Positions 1-4,911 of a stretch of 5,170 nt of DNA are shown here, piece by piece (within the stretch, counting starts at the first letter, position 1; each line of letters starts with the position of its first letter). Source of the DNA: DASXBJ01 sp036491755 (GTDB taxonomy: Bacteria; Chloroflexota; Dormibacteria; Dormibacterales; Dormibacteraceae). The position numbers and the translations under genes are program-made. The stretch is taken from the NCBI GenBank assembly GCA_036491755.1, contig DASXBJ010000044.1:1-5170 (forward strand). Direction: 5' to 3'. The notes beneath the pieces were generated by a model. The model made no database searches and was not told the origin of the DNA. It was given only the letters and a program-made list of their open reading frames with translations.

Positions 1-210
1 GACAACCCCGATCACGAGACCTCGAGGTTAGTGCGGCTGACACCGCGCGGACGCAGGACCCTGTCCACAATCCAGACCGCGCAGCGTGCTTGGGCGAACG
101 ACATCGGGGCCAAGATCGGCGAGGCGAACCTACGGCACTTCGGCCGGATGGTCGACCAGCTGACGCAAGTGCTGGTTGATGATTCGCGCTTGACCAGGCG
201 GCCACGCTAG
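1..210 (+). CDS. MarR-family transcriptional regulator, C-terminal part only (5' end outside window)
   Basis: The reading frame is open from base 1 and gives 69 residues before a TAG at 208-210. It begins DNPDHETSRLVRLTPRGRR, which matches the wing and following helix of MarR winged-helix proteins (the usual pattern is D-x-R-x-x-x-V-x-L-T-x-x-G). A helical tail follows, as expected for the C-terminal dimerisation helices of the family. The DNA-recognition helix lies outside the window, so no ligand or target can be inferred. It is convergent with the LUD gene, 30 bp away, and is a second MarR gene beside the complete one at 946-1437. The family call rests on the wing motif only, but that motif is characteristic. 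Confidence 0.8.
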   Translation, partial: DNPDHETSRLVRLTPRGRRTLSTIQTAQRAWANDIGAKIGEANLRHFGRMVDQLTQVLVDDSRLTRRPR

Positions 211-240
211 GCCACTGGCAGTCTCGACGGCTCTTTCTGA

Positions 241-867
241 CTAAACCCCGATCGGCTGGCGAACCAGGATGACCGTCGTCCGCCCTGGGGTGTACTCCTG
301 GTCGAGGATCAGCGTGCGGGCGATCATCGTCCCCACGCCGAGCTGCTCGCGCAGGCGGGCGTCCTCGTACGGGAAGACGTGGTCGCGGATGCGGCGGAAA
401 GCCATGTCGAGGTCGGGGACGATCTTCTGGCTTCCGATCACGAAGATCACCTTGCCGGCCCCCGACGCCAGCGGCCCGAGCTGGCTCCCGCTCGCTGAGG
501 TGATCACGATCTGACCCGCCTCGGTGACGGCGTGCGCGCTGTTGATCATCACGTCGGGCGTGGCGCCCATCAGCTGGATCTCGCGCATCTGCGTTCGCCG
601 GTCCATCTTCATCGTCTTGCGGCGGATGAAGTCGCGTCGCTCGTCCTCGATGAGCTCCTGGAATATGCCCGCGTCCTCCAGCGTCTTCGACTTGCCGGAG
701 TGGATCGTCGCGCCATCAGGTATGCGGTTCAAGACTTCGGCCTTCGCGTGGTCGCCGTCGTCCACGATCACCGCCTCGAAGTTGCGGGCGCGCAGACGTT
801 CGGCCAGCGCCTCGAGCTTCTCCTCTGAGGCGGGGGCCGAATAATCGGGGGCGGTCACTGCGTCCAT
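241..867 (-). CDS. LUD-domain protein (LutC/YkgG-like, DUF162), single domain
   Basis: The protein has 208 residues. The N-terminal helical part (about 14-50) is followed by GATIHSGKSKTLEDAGI (52-68), and the family core SGSQLGPLASGAGKVIFVIG lies at 126-145, continuing into a GSQKIVPDLD stretch and a PYEDAR motif near 166-171. These are typical of LUD proteins, which include LutB and LutC of the iron-sulfur lactate-oxidation complex. This one has only the LUD domain and no cysteines at all, so it cannot carry its own Fe-S cluster, and no lutA or lutB homologue is in the window. Lactate oxidation is therefore unproven, and a stand-alone redox or stress role is equally possible. The ATG at 867-865 has an AAGGAG ribosome site 11 bases upstream (879-884 on the plus strand). 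The gene is divergent from the MarR gene and probably repressed by it. Confidence 0.88.
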   Translation of the reverse strand: MDAVTAPDYSAPASEEKLEALAERLRARNFEAVIVDDGDHAKAEVLNRIPDGATIHSGKSKTLEDAGIFQELIEDERRDFIRRKTMKMDRRTQMREIQLMGATPDVMINSAHAVTEAGQIVITSASGSQLGPLASGAGKVIFVIGSQKIVPDLDMAFRRIRDHVFPYEDARLREQLGVGTMIARTLILDQEYTPGRTTVILVRQPIGV

Positions 868-878
868 TGTCGACTCTT

Positions 879-884
879 CTCCTT
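879..884 (-). promoter_or_regulatory. Ribosome binding site of the LUD gene
   Basis: The minus strand reads AAGGAG, 11 bases before the ATG of the LUD gene. It is a strong Shine-Dalgarno match and fixes that start codon. Confidence 0.75.
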
Positions 885-887
885 ACA

Positions 888-907
888 ACAATTGCACTGG
901 CAACTGT
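888..907. promoter_or_regulatory. Probable MarR operator: 20-bp imperfect inverted repeat
   Basis: The sequence is ACAATTGC-ACTG-GCAACTGT, two 8-bp arms with one mismatched pair around a 4-bp spacer, with a perfect TTGC-N4-GCAA core. Its size and shape are typical of MarR-family operators. It lies in the 78-bp gap between the divergent LUD and MarR genes, overlaps the predicted -10 box of the LUD promoter, and sits just upstream of the LUD ribosome site. Binding by the adjacent MarR protein is inferred from position and symmetry. Confidence 0.6.
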
Positions 908-931
908 ACGAGGAACAAGGTTGGCGCTCAA
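903..931 (-). promoter_or_regulatory. Predicted sigma70-type promoter for the LUD gene
   Basis: On the minus strand a TTGAGC -35 box (926-931) is separated by exactly 17 bp from a TACAGT -10 box (903-908). The expected transcription start would fall around 895-897, inside the inverted repeat at 888-907, so a repressor bound there would block initiation. The boxes deviate slightly from consensus. Confidence 0.5.
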
Positions 932-945
932 ACTATTTCGAAGAC

Positions 946-1437
946 ATGACGAAGAGCAGCGAGCGCGTCGCGACCTGGATGAATCTCCAGCAGGCCAACC
1001 GGGTGGTCGAGTCAGCGCTCGAGCAGCGCATCCGGTCGGTCTCCGACCTCTCCCTTGCTGAGTTCGAGGTCCTGTTCCGGCTGAAGATCGTTTCCAACCG
1101 CCCGCTCCAGATGAGCGAGATTGCCTCGCAGCTCATCAACAGCCCGAGCGGCATGACGCGCATCGCCGATCGGCTGGAGCGCGACGGGCTGATCGAGCGT
1201 GAGACGCCGCCCGAGAACCGCCGGGTGGTACTGGTCAGGCTGACTGCGAAGGGGACCCGCGTCCTGGCGGAGACGAACCGCGCGTTTCAAGAGGCGCTGA
1301 ACCAGTCGTTTGGGGCTCATCTGTCCGAGCGCGACGTCGCCGAGCTGCGGCGGCTCATGCACAGCCTGCTCGAGGGCAACGGCGCCTGGAGCGACGCTAG
1401 GTGCTTGCTTGGCGCGCCACCAGCGGCAATCGATTAG
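946..1437 (+). CDS. MarR-family transcriptional regulator
   Basis: The protein has 163 residues from the ATG at 946. Helices at 12-50 lead into a winged helix-turn-helix: LQMSEIASQL (about 54-63), recognition helix SPSGMTRIADRLERDGLIER (66-85), and a wing containing PENRRVVLVRLTAKG (89-103). C-terminal dimerisation helices follow. A TTG at 892 would add 18 residues, but it lies inside the predicted operator, so the ATG is preferred; no strong ribosome site precedes it. MarR proteins are dimeric repressors, often released by aromatic acids, other small ligands or oxidation. The divergent LUD gene is the most likely target, and the decarboxylase downstream may be another. The final ~12 residues (RCLLGAPPAAID) lie beyond the usual family end. 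The 3' end of this gene is duplicated at 2644-2770. Confidence 0.88.
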   Translation: MTKSSERVATWMNLQQANRVVESALEQRIRSVSDLSLAEFEVLFRLKIVSNRPLQMSEIASQLINSPSGMTRIADRLERDGLIERETPPENRRVVLVRLTAKGTRVLAETNRAFQEALNQSFGAHLSERDVAELRRLMHSLLEGNGAWSDARCLLGAPPAAID

Positions 1438-1462
1438 TTCCAGGCGCTAAGTCGGTCCGTAA
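1336..1462 (+). repeat. Direct repeat copy A: 3' end of marR plus 3' flank
   Basis: This 127-bp segment aligns without gaps to 2644-2770 at a constant offset of 1308 bp. There are 14 mismatches (113/127 identical, about 89%), and the block 1365-1418 is identical over 54 bp. Copy A covers the last 34 codons of the MarR gene, its stop codon and 25 bp of flank. With copy B it brackets the decarboxylase gene. Confidence 0.93.
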
Positions 1463-1634
1463 CTTTTAAATGGCGCGCATACGACACTGGGGGAGACGGC
1501 CGGAAACGGGAGGAAACGGATCCGACCGGGCGGGGCCGACCGGCGAGGTGGAAAAATGGTGCCGGTGACCCCGCTGCGTCTAAGGGGGCTGCTCAGCAAC
1601 CGGACCTGAGGGAGCCTGAGGAGAAGGTGAAGAG
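1463..1634 (+). other. G-rich, repeat-bearing leader upstream of the decarboxylase
   Basis: This non-coding stretch of about 170 bp shows GGAAACGG at 1502-1509 and again at 1512-1519 (period 10), CCGACCGG at 1522-1529 and 1536-1543 (period 14), and CCTGAGG at 1605-1611 and 1615-1621 (period 10). It also contains the perfect palindrome CGGATCCG (1517-1524). As RNA, CCG-GAAA-CGG (1500-1509) would form a GNRA-capped hairpin. ACCGGC (1539-1544) can pair with GCCGGT (1561-1566), and CCCC (1569-1572) with GGGG (1584-1587). It matches no riboswitch class I know. It may be an operator array, a structured 5' leader, or neither; no convincing -35/-10 pair was found. Confidence 0.4.
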
Positions 1635-2627
1635 ATGAGAACGATCACGCTCGAGGAACACTTCCTAACGCAGGCCTCCCTGGACGCGCCGGGGGGTGAA
1701 ATGTTTCAAATGGGCCGAGGTGCCGCCCAGTCCGCGTTGATGAGACTTGGCGCGAATCTCGTGGCTCAGCTCCTGGACATCGGGGATCAAAGGATTTCCG
1801 AGATGGACGCCGCGGGTATCGATGTGCAAGTCCTTTCCTTCACCCGCGGACTTGACGCCGTCCAGGGCGACGACGAGGCAGTGAAGCTTGTCCGAGAGAT
1901 CAATGATCGGCTCGCCGCGGCGGTCGACCGTCATCCAGATCGGTTTGCCGGCTTTGCCACGCTGCCCACGCTGTCGCCGGAGCGCGCCGCGGATGAACTC
2001 GAGCGCACGGTCAGGGAGTATGGATTCAAGGGCGCGATGATCCATGGGCACGCTCGGGGCCGATATCTTGACGACGAGTTCTTCTGGCCGATCTTTGCCC
2101 GCGCCCAGGAGCTCGAGGTCCCGATCTACATCCATCCCGCTCCTCCTCCCCAAGCGGTCGTCCAGGCGAGCTTCGTCGGGAACTTCACAAAAGAAGTGAC
2201 CGCATTGCTCTCGACCGGCGGGTGGGGCTGGCATGTCGAAACCGGACTCCACGTACTCCGGCTGATACTGGGTGGCGCATTTGACAGGCACCCGAAACTC
2301 CAGATTGTGGTCGGTCATCTCGGAGAGGCACTGCCGTTCATGATGTCGCGGATAGAGCGAGTCTTTCCTCAAGAAGTCACCCAGCTGAGCCGCCCAATCG
2401 GCAATTACCTGCGCGAGAACGTGCACTACACATTTGGGGGTTTCAACTACACGCCGGCATTCCTTGATCTCCTGCTTCAGGTTGGCTCGGACAGGATCAT
2501 GTTCTCAGCCGACTATCCCTATGCATCGATGGCTGACGCACGCGGTTTCCTGGAACGGCTACCGGTGAGTCCGCAGGACAAAGAGAGAATCGCGCACGGC
2601 AACGCGGAACGGCTTCTTCGGATCTAG
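1635..2627 (+). CDS. Amidohydrolase-family metal-dependent decarboxylase (gamma-resorcylate / 2,3-dihydroxybenzoate decarboxylase-like)
   Basis: The protein has 330 residues, full length for this family. It shows the ACMSD-type amidohydrolase signature as a TIM barrel: N-terminal ITLEEHF (4-10), IYIHPAP (164-170), VVGHLGEALPFMMSRIE (225-241) and FSADYPY (290-296). Known members bind a divalent metal through a Glu in the LEEH motif, the His of IHP and a late Asp, with a further His in GHxGE. Here the equivalents are E8, H167, D293 and H228. The LEEH form, rather than the HxH of true ACMSD, points to non-oxidative decarboxylation of hydroxybenzoates or related aromatic acids; the exact substrate is not readable. 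Hydrolase activity cannot be excluded. The ATG is preceded by GAGGAG (1618-1623) and AAGGTGA (1624-1630). The gene is flanked by two copies of the marR 3' end. Confidence 0.85.
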   Translation: MRTITLEEHFLTQASLDAPGGEMFQMGRGAAQSALMRLGANLVAQLLDIGDQRISEMDAAGIDVQVLSFTRGLDAVQGDDEAVKLVREINDRLAAAVDRHPDRFAGFATLPTLSPERAADELERTVREYGFKGAMIHGHARGRYLDDEFFWPIFARAQELEVPIYIHPAPPPQAVVQASFVGNFTKEVTALLSTGGWGWHVETGLHVLRLILGGAFDRHPKLQIVVGHLGEALPFMMSRIERVFPQEVTQLSRPIGNYLRENVHYTFGGFNYTPAFLDLLLQVGSDRIMFSADYPYASMADARGFLERLPVSPQDKERIAHGNAERLLRI

Positions 2628-2640
2628 CCGAGGCTGGGAA

Positions 2641-2745
2641 GGTGTCGCCGAGCTGCAGCGGCTCACGGACAACCTGCTCGAGGGCAACGGCGCCTGGAGC
2701 GACGCTAGGTGCTTGCTTGGCGCGCCTACAGCGGGCATCGATTAG
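2641..2745 (+). pseudogene. Remnant of a marR gene: last 34 codons only
   Basis: Read in the frame of the intact MarR gene, this stretch encodes GVAELQRLTDNLLEGNGAWS and then DARCLLGAPTAGID with a TAG stop at 2743-2745. It has no start codon and no DNA-binding domain, and it is out of frame with the preceding decarboxylase. Against the intact copy, the four differences before the identical core all change residues (R to Q, M to T, H to D, S to N). This is what an unconstrained fragment would show. It is either the trace of a second marR gene or the distal copy of a segmental duplication. Confidence 0.8.
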
Positions 2746-2770
2746 TTTCCGGCGCTGAGCCAGTCTGTAA
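2644..2770 (+). repeat. Direct repeat copy B of the marR 3' end
   Basis: This is the partner of 1336-1462, starting 16 bp after the decarboxylase stop codon and ending 38 bp before the DUF1801 start. The homology continues 25 bp past the MarR stop codon, so the duplicated unit was DNA rather than a protein domain. No terminal inverted repeats or transposase are present. Confidence 0.93.
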
Positions 2771-2794
2771 GTGATGTGCAATCCCGCTGCTGTT

Positions 2795-2801
2795 GAAGGA
2801 G
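2795..2801 (+). promoter_or_regulatory. Ribosome binding site of the DUF1801 gene
   Basis: GAAGGAG lies 7 bases before the ATG at 2809. It decides for this start over the in-frame ATG at 2881, which has no comparable site. Confidence 0.7.
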
Positions 2802-2808
2802 CGCCGAA

Positions 2809-3282
2809 ATGACCACCGATTCAACCACCAGAGCCACGGGTGCCGCCAACGCCAAGTTCGACACGAAGCTGCTGGTCCCCATGACGGGCATGGCAGGTCC
2901 CGCGAAGGCCGCGGAAGGCGACGGTCCGGTGTTCGCTTATCTCGCCCGCTTGCCACAGCCACAGCGCGGGATCGCCGAGCGCATCGATGCCCTGGCCGCC
3001 GAGCAGCTATCGGACCTCCGGCGTGCCGTGAAGTGGGGTATGGCGTACTACGGTGTGGGCGGGGGTTGGTGCTTCTCGTCGGGCGCCTTCGCCGGCCATG
3101 TGAAGCTGATGTTCATACGTGGCACCGAGCTCGAGCCCGAGCCGCCGGTGACCCCCGTCGGGATGGGCAAGTCGACACGGGGCGTCGAGCTGGCATCCGT
3201 GGACGACCTCGATGAGCGCCTGGTGGCCTCGTGGATGAAGCAGTCGGCCGCGATGCCTTTCTTCGGGGGGAAGAAGCGATGA
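2809..3282 (+). CDS. DUF1801 (YdhG-like) domain protein
   Basis: The protein has 157 residues. The domain runs from about 40 to the end: a helix AERIDALAAEQLSDLRRAVK (56-75), then WGMAYYGVGGGWCFSSGAF (76-94), GHVKLMFIRGTEL (96-108), the loop VGMGKSTRGVEL (117-128), and a C-terminal helix SVDDLDERLVASWMKQ (130-145). These are the conserved parts of DUF1801, a small frataxin-like fold of unknown biochemical function. The first ~35 residues are low in conserved features and form a longer N-terminus than I expect for the domain. They are kept because the strong ribosome site is placed for this start. The gene stands alone between the repeat copy and a gene-poor spacer, with no evident link to the decarboxylase. 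A short ORF overlaps its stop codon. Confidence 0.85.
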   Translation: MTTDSTTRATGAANAKFDTKLLVPMTGMAGPAKAAEGDGPVFAYLARLPQPQRGIAERIDALAAEQLSDLRRAVKWGMAYYGVGGGWCFSSGAFAGHVKLMFIRGTELEPEPPVTPVGMGKSTRGVELASVDDLDERLVASWMKQSAAMPFFGGKKR

Positions 3283-3314
3283 CGAAGGGGAAGCGGTACG
3301 TCTCCGTCTCGTGA
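3279..3314 (+). other. 11-codon ORF overlapping the DUF1801 stop (ATGA), possible gene remnant
   Basis: ATG at 3279 overlaps the TGA of the preceding gene and encodes MTKGKRYVSVS before a TGA. ATGA overlaps normally join translationally coupled genes, so this may be the stub of a lost downstream gene. The rest of the 154-bp spacer to 3436 holds no recognisable protein. Chance is also quite possible. Confidence 0.2.
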
Positions 3315-3422
3315 ATGGCAGCCCGGCTTCTTGCAACGTCCCGTCGCCGCGACACCCGGTGGGCTGACCGACCTTCGACGACGCGGCGATCGGCCCGTGC
3401 AAGGGGCGCGGCGGTGAGGGCG

Positions 3423-3428
3423 TAGCAT
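3423..3428 (+). promoter_or_regulatory. Predicted -10 box for a leaderless transcript
   Basis: TAGCAT ends 8 bases before the ATG at 3437, so transcription would begin at or next to the start codon. No good Shine-Dalgarno site precedes this gene, which fits leaderless expression as is common in Actinomycetota. No clear -35 box is visible. Confidence 0.45.
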
Positions 3429-3436
3429 CCGAGCCG

Positions 3437-3754
3437 ATGTCCACCGAACGGTCGGGCCCGCCGCCACCTCCACCGGCCCAGGGGCCGCTTCCACCGCCAC
3501 CCCCGGGGCCTGGAGCCTCGCCGCATGAGTGGCGTGCCTGGCGGCGTCAGCAGCGCGGGTGGTACGGACCCGGTACCTGGGCGTGGGGCGGGGTGTGGGG
3601 ATGGTTTTGGGGCGCCGCCCTGATCGTGCTCGGCGCGTACTTCCTGCTCAACAACCTCGGCCTCGTGCGACTCAGGGGCGACGTGCTGTGGCCGATCTTC
3701 CTCATTCTCTTCGGAGTTCTGCTGCTGGTCAGCCGGGCTCGACGATCGGGGTGA
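3437..3754 (+). CDS. Small proline-rich membrane protein, two helices, DUF5668/LiaI-LiaF-like
   Basis: The protein has 105 residues. The first 28 are almost all proline, glycine and alanine, including runs of six and five prolines. A basic, tryptophan-containing linker follows (HEWRAWRRQQRGWYGPGTW, 30-48). Two hydrophobic helices come next, about 52-72 (WGWFWGAALIVLGAYFLL core) and 83-99 (LWPIFLILFGVLLLV), joined by a short turn with NNLGLVRLRGD, and the end is basic. This two-helix unit resembles the transmembrane region of LiaI/LiaF-type proteins, which in other bacteria sense or report envelope stress, but the C-terminal LiaF domain is absent. The basic ends suggest both termini are cytoplasmic. 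No obvious functional link to its neighbours is seen. It is probably translated from a leaderless mRNA. Confidence 0.75.
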   Translation: MSTERSGPPPPPPAQGPLPPPPPGPGASPHEWRAWRRQQRGWYGPGTWAWGGVWGWFWGAALIVLGAYFLLNNLGLVRLRGDVLWPIFLILFGVLLLVSRARRSG

Positions 3755-3757
3755 CCC

Positions 3758-3850
3758 GTGCCGCAAGTCGGGTTTAGCGCCGATGAGGTCCTGATCAGGA
3801 TCCACGCCACCACCGTGTGCCGCTCGGACGTGCACACGCGCGAGGCCTAG
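3758..3850 (+). pseudogene. N-terminal fragment of a zinc-dependent alcohol dehydrogenase (MDR family)
   Basis: From the GTG at 3758, 30 codons encode VGFSADEVLIRIHATTVCRS, DVHTREA and a stop at 3848-3850. The pattern DEVLIRI-x-A-x-x-VCRSDVH-x-RE is the start of the GroES-like catalytic domain of medium-chain dehydrogenases. The Cys corresponds to the first catalytic zinc ligand in C-x2-D-x-H. A working enzyme needs over 300 residues, and neither the rest of the catalytic domain nor the Rossmann fold follows, so this is a remnant. It is in the same frame as the preceding membrane-protein gene, directly after its TGA, and ends 14 bp before the nitronate monooxygenase start. The alternative is a chance resemblance in a short ORF, but the motif density argues against it. 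Confidence 0.55.
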
Positions 3851-3864
3851 CGGAGCGTGCACGG

Positions 3865-4710
3865 ATGAGCTCTCGATTCACAGAGTTAATTGGGTGCGAT
3901 CTCCCGGTCCAGCTAGCCGCCATGGGAGGTGTGGGCACAACCGAGTTGGCCGCGGCGGTCGTGGCGGCCGGCGGGCTCGGGATGGTGCCCTCCAAGGTAC
4001 CGCCGGCACGCGGAGCTTGCGGCATCAACTTCCTTGTCCCTTTCAGTCCGGCGCTGGATGTGATCGAGGATGCTGCACAGCGTGCTCGAGTCGTGGAGTT
4101 CTTTTATGGAGACCCGCGGCGCGACCTCGTGGATGCGGTGCACCGTGGCCGAGCCCTCGCCGGCTGGCAGGTCGGATCGGCGGCTGAAGCCGTCGCGGCG
4201 GCAGAGGCGGGCTGCGACTACATCGTGATTCAGGGCATCGAGGCTGGCGGCCACGTCCGTGGCACGCAGCACCTTGATGACGCGATGAGGGAAGTGCTCA
4301 GCGCAACGCGGCTCCCACTGGTGGCAGCCGGCGGAATCGCCACCGCGCACCGGGTGGCCGAGCTGATCGGTGCCGGGGCGGACGCCGTCCGAGTCGGCAC
4401 CCGATTCGTGGCCACGTTCGAGTCGGACGCTCATCCGCTTTATGTGGAGAGGCTGCTTGTGGCGAGCGACGAGGATACGACCTTGACAACGTGGTTCGGA
4501 GAGGGTTGGGAGAACGCGCCCCACAGAGTCTTGACCGCTTGCATCGCAGCCGGACGGGCCAGCGGATGGCGCGAGACAGTGCCACCGTACAAGGACGTGG
4601 GTCGCGATGTTGACGACATGGCTATGTATGCCGGCATGGGGGTTGGCGAAATTACCAAGATCGAGGCGGCCGGCTCGGTAATAGGCGACCTGGTTAGGCT
4701 GCTCGACTGA
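3865..4710 (+). CDS. Nitronate monooxygenase (2-nitropropane dioxygenase family), FMN-dependent
   Basis: The protein has 281 residues from ATG 3865. This start has GGAG at 3852-3855, nine bases upstream; an in-frame upstream start at 3817 would overlap the dehydrogenase fragment and add 16 unconserved residues. These enzymes oxidise alkyl nitronates to carbonyl compounds and nitrite using FMN in a TIM barrel. Visible landmarks are LPVQLAAMGGVGTTELAAAV (13-32), CGINFLVPF (52-60), VVEFFYGDP (76-84), WQVGS (101-105), the family signature QGIEAGGHVRG (123-133) with the catalytic-type His130, AAGGIAT (154-160), and the phosphate-binding GTRFVATFES (178-187). The length is at the short end for the family but no core motif is missing. 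The natural substrate may be propionate 3-nitronate or another nitronate, since the family is often annotated loosely. Confidence 0.87.
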   Translation: MSSRFTELIGCDLPVQLAAMGGVGTTELAAAVVAAGGLGMVPSKVPPARGACGINFLVPFSPALDVIEDAAQRARVVEFFYGDPRRDLVDAVHRGRALAGWQVGSAAEAVAAAEAGCDYIVIQGIEAGGHVRGTQHLDDAMREVLSATRLPLVAAGGIATAHRVAELIGAGADAVRVGTRFVATFESDAHPLYVERLLVASDEDTTLTTWFGEGWENAPHRVLTACIAAGRASGWRETVPPYKDVGRDVDDMAMYAGMGVGEITKIEAAGSVIGDLVRLLD

Positions 4711-4911
4711 GCCTCGGTCAAATGCCGCCGAGCTAGAGTCCAATCCCTACGACCGGACTCCACGTACGTCAGCGACAGGTCCATCTCGGTAGACGAGGGC
4801 GGGACAAGAATCGTCGGCACCGGTGAAATGGGTCGGAACGGCGCCGCATGGGAGGTCACGCTTCCGAGCCGACGGTGTGACCCGGTAGGGGCGACGTAGT
4901 ATTCACCGGCC
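4711..4911. other. Spacer without a recognised gene
   Basis: These 201 bp hold no recognisable protein on either strand. Two weak inverted repeats follow the nitronate monooxygenase stop: CTCGG/CCGAG (4713-4717 with 4728-4732) and GAGTCC/GGACTC (4736-4741 with 4755-4760). They might slow or end transcription, but neither has a T-tract. The frame stays open after the TGA until 4899, giving a 62-codon stretch with no family resemblance. The 3' end of the spacer carries the predicted -10 box of the next gene. Confidence 0.4.
4897..4902 (+). promoter_or_regulatory. Predicted -10 box for a leaderless transcript of the last gene
   Basis: TAGTAT ends 9 bases before the GTG at 4912. This repeats the arrangement seen before the gene at 3437 and supports GTG 4912 as the start. 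No good -35 box or ribosome site is visible. Confidence 0.4.

Noticed and set aside
208..245. Terminator between the convergent MarR and LUD genes
   Set aside because: Only GCC-ACT-GGC and a 4-bp AGTC/GACT pairing are present, with no T-tract, which is too weak to call.
892..945. TTG start at 892 for the MarR gene
   Set aside because: It would place the start codon inside the operator palindrome and add 18 residues not typical of the family. ATG 946 is preferred.
1463..1634. A known riboswitch (FMN, cobalamin, TPP, glycine, SAM, guanidine) in the decarboxylase leader
   Set aside because: I compared the leader by eye with the conserved cores of these classes and found none. Short matches such as CCGACCGG are not enough.
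1665..2426. Long minus-strand ORF (253 codons) inside the decarboxylase
   Set aside because: It lies fully antisense to a gene with clear family motifs, resembles no protein, and is the usual by-product of GC-rich codon use.
1336..2770. An insertion sequence or integron-like cassette carrying the decarboxylase
   Set aside because: There are no terminal inverted repeats, transposase, integrase or attachment-site signature. The flanking repeats are a gene end, so only duplication or recombination is supported.
3113..3862. Minus-strand ORF (249 codons) across DUF1801 and the membrane protein
   Set aside because: It is antisense to two supported genes, and its composition (Arg, Pro, Ala, His) is typical of a GC-driven shadow.
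3913..4743. Minus-strand ORF (276 codons) antisense to the nitronate monooxygenase
   Set aside because: The plus strand carries QGIEAGGHVRG and other family motifs. The antisense product is compositionally odd and unrecognised.
4711..4899. Read-through extension of the nitronate monooxygenase (62 open codons after the stop)
   Set aside because: The enzyme is complete without it, the extension matches nothing I know, and long open frames are common at this GC content.
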